Below are positions 1-5,541 of a DNA stretch of 6,792 nt, in pieces (positions within the stretch are counted from its first letter, which is position 1; each line of letters begins with the position of its first letter). The notes under the pieces are model-generated. The model searched no databases, was not told the origin of the DNA, and worked only from the letters and a program-made list of their open reading frames with translations. A program made the position numbers and the translations under genes. The DNA comes from Methanobacteriota archaeon (lineage in GTDB: Archaea > Thermoplasmatota > Poseidoniia > Poseidoniales > Thalassarchaeaceae): the NCBI GenBank assembly GCA_002712645.1, contig PAUH01000010.1, forward strand, positions 58,113 through 64,904, written 5' to 3'.

Positions 1-1550
1 CCGAGAATGAAGCCTACCATCAGGTGGAAGATTCCGATATATATTGCGATAACGATCAAATTCATCAGGTCAGATGATACACGATGGAACGGGAATGCGA
101 ACGTTAGGCTGTAGGGTAACTCGAGTACGTAGTGAATTCTGCCACCATCTGGATACAGAGCGGTCATCCATGAGACCCATGCAGGGATATCGTATGCATC
201 CTTGAAACAAGCACCGTGCGCCCATGTGTATTTGCAAACATCTTCTGTTGCATACTGGGCTTCTATATGAGGTAGGAACTCAAAGCCTGCGAATTCTCCA
301 TACATGTATCCGAAGAATACCGTTGCTGAACCGATATAGATGAGGAGCATCCCGAAATACCTCATTAGTTGATCTGTTTTATCACTGGGGAATGATCGCC
401 TGATGAACAATCCAAGAGATATCGTGAGTAGGCCGTAAGCCATGTCCCCAAGCATCAGACCGAAGAAGAGCGGGTATGAGAAAAGCATGAAGACAGTAGG
501 GTCCATCCTTCCATAATCCGATCTTCCTATTGCATCCGTAAGCAGTTCCATCGGGGCTGATGCTCCATGGTCGCCAAACGCTACAGGAGGTTTTGGTTCG
601 GATGAGTGGTGCCCATCATCATCGTGATGGAAAATAGTTGGGCGCACCGCCTCATATTCTACGTATGTGCAATATGGGCTGAGTGCATCTATGACTTCCT
701 CTGATCTGTCGTCGGTAATCCAGCCGTCTATAACGAAAGTGTGATCTGTAACTGCTATCTTGACTGGTGCCTCGGACTCTGAGAAATCAAGTTCCAGAAG
801 TTCGAGGCCGACGCATAATTCTGCACCGTTCTCTTCAGTCCATGCATTTATTTTGGATTGAATTTCTTGTCTTTCTTCATCCAACTCGGACCGCTCCTTA
901 TCAGCAGCCTGTATCATCAAAGGTATGCTTCCCTCGCCTGCGGGGACTTCAACTGCCTGGAAACCTGCTGACTCCAAGATCGAGGACATCATTGCTTCAT
1001 GCTGCTTGACACAAAAGACTGCGACGACATCGTCCGCGACCTCCGCGTAAGCATCATCTGGAAGATTCATCTCAGAGATTGCCGAAGGGCTGGAACATGT
1101 TCCGACAAAAGAGGAAATAGAAGTGTATCCCCCCAGTAGGTGAAGGTCTATGCCAAGAGGTTCTAGAGTCCTTAGAATCTCAGTACTTGCTTCAATTGAG
1201 TTAATCTCATCTTCAATCTGATCGATTCTTGAGAATGACTCCATTACTTGCTGAACCGATGAATAAAAATCACCATCAACTATGTTCCTTGCCTCATCGA
1301 GCGGGACAGTATCGGAAGGTCCGGTTGCACCTGTCTGCATGACAATCGACCTGTATGTCGAAACCTGGCTTCCGAGGACATCATTGCGGGAGGACGGCGA
1401 CCCAAGACTGAACCCCTCTTGGTCGTCTTCATACTCATTCATGTGTATCGCCTTCAATCTTGATACCACGCTGACGACATCGTCGATTGCTGACCTGGAG
1501 CCGGCAGCGATGAGTCGGCCAACTTTCTTGTTGGTGTACTCGCCAGACAT
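1..1550 (-). CDS. atpI: A-type (V/A-type) ATP synthase subunit I (stator subunit a), C-terminus cut by window edge
   Basis: Membrane stator subunit of the archaeal ATP synthase. It forms the half-channels that pass ions to the rotor ring and anchors the peripheral stalks. The frame opens at ATG 1550 and stays open for 516 codons to the window edge, so the last roughly 100-200 residues, including the essential channel arginine of the family, lie outside. Residues 1-340 form the cytosolic domain; its start has the archaeal pattern of a short strand, a helix, then a GFSLGSP-like turn. An acidic/histidine cluster, HHDDDGHH, lies at 308-315, near the junction with the membrane domain. The membrane part begins about residue 351 and shows the family hallmarks MLGDMAYG (366-373) and FFGYMYGEF (412-420). 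I see four visible helices (about 352-368, 371-383, 398-416, 494-516). The probable external loop 421-493 carries Cys439 and Cys448. It lies 26 bases after atpH, with GGTGG 8 bases before the start. Identity is near certain. Confidence 0.95.
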   Translation of the reverse strand, partial: MSGEYTNKKVGRLIAAGSRSAIDDVVSVVSRLKAIHMNEYEDDQEGFSLGSPSSRNDVLGSQVSTYRSIVMQTGATGPSDTVPLDEARNIVDGDFYSSVQQVMESFSRIDQIEDEINSIEASTEILRTLEPLGIDLHLLGGYTSISSFVGTCSSPSAISEMNLPDDAYAEVADDVVAVFCVKQHEAMMSSILESAGFQAVEVPAGEGSIPLMIQAADKERSELDEERQEIQSKINAWTEENGAELCVGLELLELDFSESEAPVKIAVTDHTFVIDGWITDDRSEEVIDALSPYCTYVEYEAVRPTIFHHDDDGHHSSEPKPPVAFGDHGASAPMELLTDAIGRSDYGRMDPTVFMLFSYPLFFGLMLGDMAYGLLTISLGLFIRRSFPSDKTDQLMRYFGMLLIYIGSATVFFGYMYGEFAGFEFLPHIEAQYATEDVCKYTWAHGACFKDAYDIPAWVSWMTALYPDGGRIHYVLELPYSLTFAFPFHRVSSDLMNLIVIAIYIGIFHLMVGFIL

Positions 1551-1558
1551 TTTTTCGG

Positions 1559-1563
1559 CCACC
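1559..1563 (-). promoter_or_regulatory. Ribosome-binding site of atpI
   Basis: On the minus strand GGTGG lies 8 bases before the ATG at 1550, within the 26-base gap after atpH. It matches the GGTG core of the archaeal Shine-Dalgarno sequence and supports this start for atpI. Confidence 0.55.
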
Positions 1564-1576
1564 GGGATAGAAGTAA

Positions 1577-1891
1577 TTATTCGACGAAAGAGTTGATTAT
1601 TGCGTCTACGGCAGTTTTTCTATTCGCTTCTCCTTCTGAGCGAATCTTGTCTAGTTCTTTCTGCCCTGAGTTCCTTGTTTTCTGAGCTTTCTTCTCAGCT
1701 TCTTTTCGAGTGGATGAGATTAGTTCTTGTGCTCCGGCTTCTGCCTGTACTCGTCCTTTTGCGACGATCTCAGAGGCGTCGCTTCGTGCTGTTGAGACGA
1801 TTGATGATGCCTCTTTGCCGGCTTCATCGAGGATGTTTTGAGCTTCTGATTCTGCTTCTCTTATGGCTTTGAGAACGTCATTCTTGCTCAT
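1577..1891 (-). CDS. atpH: A-type ATP synthase subunit H (peripheral-stalk coiled coil)
   Basis: A 104-residue protein that is almost all charged helix: runs rich in Ala, Glu, Lys, Ser and Arg from about residue 5 to 95, with no membrane segment, then a short hydrophobic end (AVDAIINSFVE). This is the make-up of AtpH/AhaH, which pairs with subunit E in the right-handed coiled coil of the peripheral stalks and ties the catalytic head to subunit I. Size and position fit: in archaeal operons H is commonly the first gene, directly before I, as here. The start at 1891 has a partial Shine-Dalgarno (AGGCGGT) just upstream and a TATA-like box about 40 bases upstream, so it probably opens the operon. 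The sequence alone could be any small coiled coil; the adjacent atpI makes the call firm. Confidence 0.9.
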   Translation of the reverse strand: MSKNDVLKAIREAESEAQNILDEAGKEASSIVSTARSDASEIVAKGRVQAEAGAQELISSTRKEAEKKAQKTRNSGQKELDKIRSEGEANRKTAVDAIINSFVE

Positions 1892-1928
1892 GGTGACCGC
1901 CTATTCGTGCGGACCCATCGAAAGGGGG

Positions 1929-1935
1929 TATATCA
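1929..1935 (-). promoter_or_regulatory. Probable TATA box of the ATP synthase operon
   Basis: Read on the minus strand the sequence is TGATATACCCCC, with its centre about 41 bases before the atpH start. A transcript starting about 25 bases downstream would have a leader of about 15 bases, enough for the partial Shine-Dalgarno before atpH. The same GATATA-plus-C-run pattern occurs before the prenyl synthase gene. No experimental start is known. Confidence 0.4.
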
Positions 1936-1990
1936 TGTTGACCAATACGTCGGATAAGTTCTGTTAGGGTTGTTAGTTTCACAATGTGCC

Positions 1991-1996
1991 AAATAC
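1991..1996 (+). promoter_or_regulatory. Possible TATA-like box of the methyltransferase gene
   Basis: AAATAC followed by a run of C lies about 25 bases before the ATG at 2018. That is the spacing expected if transcription starts at or next to the start codon (leaderless). No good Shine-Dalgarno precedes 2018, which agrees. The box is a weak match, so this is tentative. Confidence 0.3.
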
Positions 1997-2017
1997 CCCC
2001 CATCTCTAGCGGGCCGT

Positions 2018-2725
2018 ATGGACGCGGAGGGGATGGGCGAAGTTGACTGGAACGAGCTCCAAAATAATCTCGAAGCGACTATTCCCGTGTACGACCGAAT
2101 CAATCGTTTTGCCACTGTTGGTCAAGTTAGTAGATGGAGGAGAATGGTGGCTAGCCGTCTGCCCGAGGAAGGTAAAATATTGGAAATTGGCAGTGGGCCT
2201 GGATCTTTTGCTGAAATTGTCGAAGGACGGGACTTGGTTTGTCTCGACCCCATACCCTCGATGATCGCAGCGGCGGAGCCTCGTGTGAATTCAAAAAGAA
2301 GGGAAAGAGGTGATTCCGACGCGTCTTTTGTCAAAGGTGAAGCCGAATCTCTTCCCTTTGATGATTCGACCTTCGATGGCGTTTGTTCCCTCTTTTCCTT
2401 CAGAGACTGGTATGACAAGCGTAAGGGTCTTTCCGAGGCTCTTCGAGTTCTGAAACCGGGTGGTACGATCGTTATAGTGGATCCAGCGAAAATCAATCGA
2501 TTGCATGGATGGCTTGGAAAAATGTACATGCAAATATGGGTAGGGTCCTATGCAAGATGGGTCTGTGGAGTTCAAGACCATCCTTGGAAATGGCTTACGA
2601 AAACCTACGTGCACTTTGGGACAACTGGGGATTATGTCAGGATGCTTGAGGAAGTTGGATTCAAAGACGTTTCTTCAAAGGTCATATTCCCGGGCATGGC
2701 GACCATATGGCAAGCAAAGGCCTAA
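2018..2725 (+). CDS. UbiE/MenG-like class I SAM-dependent methyltransferase
   Basis: A 235-residue soluble methyltransferase. With M1 at 2018, the N-terminal stretch YDRINRFATVGQVSRWRR (about 25-42) resembles the YDxxNxxxSxGxxxxW signature of UbiE/MenG quinone methyltransferases. SAM-binding motif I is IGSGPGS (57-63), with acidic Asp77 ending strand 2, GEAESLPF at 107-114, FRDWYDK at 128-134 (compare FRNVxD in UbiE) and LKPGG at 145-149. The C-terminus (from about 196) follows the UbiE pattern of HFGT, a helix with MLEEVGF, then a last strand. UbiE and MenG methylate the ring of demethylated ubiquinone or menaquinone precursors; the true substrate here is unproven and a lipid or small-molecule role is possible. 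The frame stays open upstream to a TTG at 1970, but I prefer ATG 2018 because of the TATA-like box 25 bases upstream; ATG 2033 is a further option. It diverges from atpH. Confidence 0.85.
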   Translation: MDAEGMGEVDWNELQNNLEATIPVYDRINRFATVGQVSRWRRMVASRLPEEGKILEIGSGPGSFAEIVEGRDLVCLDPIPSMIAAAEPRVNSKRRERGDSDASFVKGEAESLPFDDSTFDGVCSLFSFRDWYDKRKGLSEALRVLKPGGTIVIVDPAKINRLHGWLGKMYMQIWVGSYARWVCGVQDHPWKWLTKTYVHFGTTGDYVRMLEEVGFKDVSSKVIFPGMATIWQAKA

Positions 2726-2777
2726 GAAAAGGTAAAGGCGGACGTCGATAACCGCTCATTATTAGAGTGTGACATGA

Positions 2778-3332
2778 ATGCAGGATAGCAGGGTAACGTT
2801 TCCAGGTAACCGTATCTCTGGGGCATTCTTCACTGGTTCGGCAGTATTACTGGGAGTGATATTTATCCTATCTGTAGTAGTTCTGTTTGAGGGCTGGTCT
2901 ATTCATGAAGTCGCTTTGGAATGGTGGAGGCTTCGATTTGGAATAATCGCGCTAGTGGCTGTTGCAACTTTATCATTTCAGCATAGGGCTGTATTCATGA
3001 GAAAAGCGAATGAAAATGAAATTCATTTTTGGAAGCAATTTACATCCTTTTTCATATATACGAAAAGAGAGTTTGACGTTGAGAAATTATCAACAAACAC
3101 ACGAACTTCCACTAGTACTAGTGATAATGGCAATAGAACCACAAGTTACACCACATATGTATACGAAGGCGGAAAACAAATTTTCGTTTTTGATGGAACA
3201 AAAGACGACCTATGTGATTTGGTGCCTGAATTAACTCGCAATTCTAACGAAAAATCTACAGTAGCCTCAGATAATCCGATTGATGGCGATAAACCGGTTG
3301 AGAATTCAGAATCCAAGGAATGGTGGAACTAA
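2778..3332 (+). CDS. Unrecognised small membrane protein with two transmembrane helices
   Basis: A 184-residue protein I do not recognise. Two hydrophobic segments (about 17-37 and 53-68) form a hairpin joined by a short Trp-rich loop (GWSIHEVALEWW). A soluble part follows, in which residues 81-103 and 124-150 look strand-rich around a Ser/Thr/Asn stretch (105-125), and the last 30 residues are hydrophilic and probably disordered. A helical hairpin followed by a beta-rich domain recalls bacterial PH-like membrane proteins, but this is only a resemblance. The coding sequence is AT-rich: bases 3001-3120 hold 37 G/C of 120 (31%), against 33 of 60 at 4801-4860. The start at ATG 2778 lies 52 bases after the methyltransferase stop. 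The gene converges on the reductase gene with a gap of 39 bases. Composition suggests a fast-evolving or acquired gene. Confidence 0.6.
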   Translation: MQDSRVTFPGNRISGAFFTGSAVLLGVIFILSVVVLFEGWSIHEVALEWWRLRFGIIALVAVATLSFQHRAVFMRKANENEIHFWKQFTSFFIYTKREFDVEKLSTNTRTSTSTSDNGNRTTSYTTYVYEGGKQIFVFDGTKDDLCDLVPELTRNSNEKSTVASDNPIDGDKPVENSESKEWWN

Positions 3333-3371
3333 TGTGTTCGAAAGGGTAACCATGGCCGCCGCTGGAATTCA

Positions 3372-4472
3372 TCAAACCCTCAATGCAAAGAGAGATCTGC
3401 ATGTTACTGCACGCCATATGAATGGCTTTGTGAGTCTATTGAACACCAAGTCCACAACACGATCGGGTAGCCTGAATAGGATGGAGCCGAGTGCAAATGC
3501 TCGTTTTGACCTAGACATTACTGACCCCATCTGATGTTTCCATTCACGCTCGTAAGATTCGAGAGGGACTCCATCCAGTAGATGGTCTGCGATTGCGTTC
3601 CCGGCGATTCTGCCTCCAATCATTGCTATTGTTATTCCCGCACCATTGGAGGGGAGGACCATCCCTGCTGAATCGCCCACAAGTACGTGTTTTCCATTGA
3701 TGAAGTTCCGAATGGTGCCGGACATCGGCAGTGCTCCGGCTCCTTCGTATTCTAAATCTCCATTATAGGAATCTATGAACTGTTTAGCAAGAGTGTTCAG
3801 GGAAGTCCCACGTGCGAACTTGGGTTGGATTCCTATGCCTATGTTAGAGGAGCCGTTCTTCGGGAATACCCATGCATAACCCCCCGGCGCGATTGCTCCG
3901 AAATGCAACTCCAGGGCTTCAGTGTGGACTCCCTTTTTTATCGCAAACTTGACGGGAATGTTGAGAGATTTCTCAGACCACCCAGTTCGCCGAACTATAT
4001 CGTGGTGTCCTCCTGCTCCCACGATGACTTTGGCCTCGAATATGCGTCCATCGGACAGGGTGACTGACTGACTCCCGACATGTTTGACACGCATTCCGAC
4101 TAGATACTTGGCACCTTCACTTTCTGCGCGTTGGACAAGTGCTTCGTCATGTGCTACACGATCAAGTACCATGCCTTCAAATCGATATTTCAGACGCTTT
4201 CCTGAAGGAGTTACGAGATGCATCTCAGGTACTCGTCGGCATATGGCGTAATCGGGGGTCTGGAATAAATCGTCCATATCGGGAACCTTCGGGCAAAGAC
4301 GGCTCATCTCCTCGTTGCTCGGTACAAGTTCGCCGCATTGCAATGGTGTGCCAATCGGGTCTCTTCCGTCAATTACGAGTACATCGATCCCTCGACGTGC
4401 GAGATACAGTGCCGTTGTCGATCCCGCGGGCCCTCCGCCCACGACAATGACGTCGTGCTTCTTGTTGGCCAT
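3372..4472 (-). CDS. FAD-dependent geranylgeranyl reductase family protein
   Basis: A 366-residue flavoprotein of the archaeal geranylgeranyl reductase family, which reduces isoprenoid double bonds, typically saturating the chains of digeranylgeranylglycerophospholipids to give stable ether lipids. The N-terminal Rossmann fold has GGGPAG at 12-17 and Asp35 at the end of strand 2. The family motif QCGE (45-48) follows. VGAGGHHDIVRR (151-162) is the second FAD-contact region, PGGYAWVFPK (196-205) is typical of this family, and GDSAG (266-270) followed by LPSNGAGI is the flavin-phosphate motif. No membrane helix is obvious, so it probably sits at the membrane surface. The gene is 9 bases downstream of the prenyl synthase and shares its operon, which agrees with a lipid role. 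Some homologues reduce menaquinone tails, so that substrate cannot be excluded. The length is slightly short for the family but all core motifs are present. Confidence 0.93.
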   Translation of the reverse strand: MANKKHDVIVVGGGPAGSTTALYLARRGIDVLVIDGRDPIGTPLQCGELVPSNEEMSRLCPKVPDMDDLFQTPDYAICRRVPEMHLVTPSGKRLKYRFEGMVLDRVAHDEALVQRAESEGAKYLVGMRVKHVGSQSVTLSDGRIFEAKVIVGAGGHHDIVRRTGWSEKSLNIPVKFAIKKGVHTEALELHFGAIAPGGYAWVFPKNGSSNIGIGIQPKFARGTSLNTLAKQFIDSYNGDLEYEGAGALPMSGTIRNFINGKHVLVGDSAGMVLPSNGAGITIAMIGGRIAGNAIADHLLDGVPLESYEREWKHQMGSVMSRSKRAFALGSILFRLPDRVVDLVFNRLTKPFIWRAVTCRSLFALRV

Positions 4473-4479
4473 GGCGCCG

Positions 4480-4483
4480 CCTC
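4480..4483 (-). promoter_or_regulatory. Ribosome-binding site of the reductase, overlapping the upstream stop codon
   Basis: On the minus strand the sequence reads TGAGGCGGCGCCATG. The first TGA is the stop of the prenyl synthase, and GAGG, which shares its last two bases, sits 7 bases before the reductase ATG at 4472. This fixes the start and suggests that translation of the two genes is coupled. Confidence 0.65.
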
Positions 4484-5459
4484 AGAGAGTCCTTAGAGCA
4501 GATTTACGAGCAAATTTTGCCATCAACTGCAGTTGATTCGAATTGGGGAGGGGTTCCAGGGCTTCGATGGCTCTCTGTACGTGCGAGTCGATGAGGCTTC
4601 TCACATAGTCAATTGAACCCGCAGTATCCAAGAGGGAAATCAACTCATCCCACCTATCGTCATTGAAATCCATCAATACATCTGCCAAATTCTTCCTATC
4701 ATTGCCGTGAAGAGAAGTCAGTGCGTGTATGATGGGTAGAGTCATCTTGCCCTCGTAAATGTCAGTCCCTCTGGGCTTTCCCATTCTCGGATTCCCAGTC
4801 AGATCAAGGAGGTCGTCTACCATCTGGAATGCCCGGCCGACTTCCCAACCGAAATTGTCCATAGCATCAATGACTTCTGGGTCTGCCTCTGCAACCATTG
4901 CAGCGACTTTGCACCCGCATGCTATGGGGCCTGCAGTTTTGCCGTCGATAATCCGGTAGTAATCCTCCGGAGTAGTCCCGAGATTCCCGATATGGTCGAA
5001 CTGCAACAACTCTCCATTCGCCATAGCAATGCAGCTGTCAGCAAGTGCTCTAATCACTTCAGGGCCTTGTTCAGAACCCAGCCAATAACCGAGGGTGAAG
5101 AGATAATCTCCCGCTATTATGCCGTGGGCAAGTCCGTGCTGAGAATGCAAAGTAGGACGTCCCCGACGGAGTTTGGCCTGATCGTAGATGTCATCGTGTA
5201 CGAGGGTAGCAGTGTGTATGATCTCCGCGGCAAGAGCTGATCTGAGCATCTTATCGTCGAGTTTGGCGCCTGCTGCTTCGTAGGCCAAGCACCCTAAAAC
5301 GGGTCTGAACCGCTTTCCTCCAGCAAGGAGTATGTCTCGGGCGTATTTCATCGCAGGATCTTCGGACCTTTCCTCGACATAATCCCTGAGGGCTTTCTCG
5401 ACGATGGACTGAACCTCTTCCAACGACCTTCGGGCGAGTACCCCCCTCACACCGCTCAT
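4482..5459 (-). CDS. Polyprenyl diphosphate synthase (probably geranylgeranyl diphosphate synthase)
   Basis: Condenses isopentenyl diphosphate onto allylic diphosphates to build the isoprenoid chains of archaeal lipids (or quinones). With M1 at 5459 it has 325 residues, normal for the family. Seen in order: GGKRFRP (47-53), the first aspartate-rich motif DDIYD (89-93), LRRGRP (97-102), GDY (117-119), DGKTA (172-176), the second aspartate-rich motif in FQMVDDLLD (211-219), and GTDIYEGKMTLP (231-242). All metal- and diphosphate-binding residues are intact. Positions -5 and -4 before the first motif are Ala84 and Thr85, not aromatic, as in long-chain synthases, so product length is uncertain. 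The frame is open upstream to 5627, but those 56 extra codons look non-homologous and would cross the promoter. ATG 5459 lies 25 bases from a TATA box and starts a normal synthase N-terminus. It is the first gene of an operon with the reductase. Confidence 0.94.
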   Translation of the reverse strand: MSGVRGVLARRSLEEVQSIVEKALRDYVEERSEDPAMKYARDILLAGGKRFRPVLGCLAYEAAGAKLDDKMLRSALAAEIIHTATLVHDDIYDQAKLRRGRPTLHSQHGLAHGIIAGDYLFTLGYWLGSEQGPEVIRALADSCIAMANGELLQFDHIGNLGTTPEDYYRIIDGKTAGPIACGCKVAAMVAEADPEVIDAMDNFGWEVGRAFQMVDDLLDLTGNPRMGKPRGTDIYEGKMTLPIIHALTSLHGNDRKNLADVLMDFNDDRWDELISLLDTAGSIDYVRSLIDSHVQRAIEALEPLPNSNQLQLMAKFARKSALRTL

Positions 5460-5477
5460 GGGCTGAAGACAAGGGGA

Positions 5478-5488
5478 GGGATATATCA
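5478..5488 (-). promoter_or_regulatory. TATA box of the prenyl synthase-reductase operon, possibly bidirectional
   Basis: Read on the minus strand the sequence is TGATATATCCC, an archaeal TATA-like box centred about 25 bases before the ATG at 5459. This predicts a leaderless transcript. The core GATATATC (5480-5487) is a perfect palindrome, so it could also serve the rightward gene. Read that way, the start site would fall near 5509, giving a leader of about 33 bases before ATG 5542. Confidence 0.5.
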
Positions 5489-5530
5489 ACGGCTGTGCCT
5501 GCGAACACATGAGGCACGGCACGTGTCTTC

Positions 5531-5535
5531 GAGGT
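5531..5535 (+). promoter_or_regulatory. Ribosome-binding site deciding the start of the HMBS-like gene
   Basis: GAGGT lies 6 bases before ATG 5542 and matches the archaeal Shine-Dalgarno. It favours 5542 over the in-frame ATG at 5509, which has no such site but lies about 25 bases from the TATA palindrome and could be a leaderless alternative adding 11 residues. Confidence 0.5.
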
Positions 5536-5541
5536 AACCTG

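Noticed and set aside
1282..1596. Plus-strand open frame opposite the start of atpI
   Set aside because: It is antisense to a clear AtpI N-terminus, with no start signal and no recognisable content.
1600..1872. Plus-strand open frame opposite atpH
   Set aside because: It is rich in Leu, Arg and Ser, as expected for the complement of a coiled-coil gene; a shadow of atpH.
1970..2017. TTG start adding 16 residues to the methyltransferase
   Set aside because: It has no ribosome-binding site and would include the probable TATA-like box; ATG 2018 fits leaderless spacing better.
3111..3122. Tandem ACTAGT repeat (ACTAGTACTAGT)
   Set aside because: It is only two units within a Ser/Thr-rich coding stretch; most likely chance in low-complexity sequence.
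3333..3371. Possible terminator between the convergent genes
   Set aside because: I see neither a T-run nor a strong hairpin in the 39-base gap, so no terminator is claimed.
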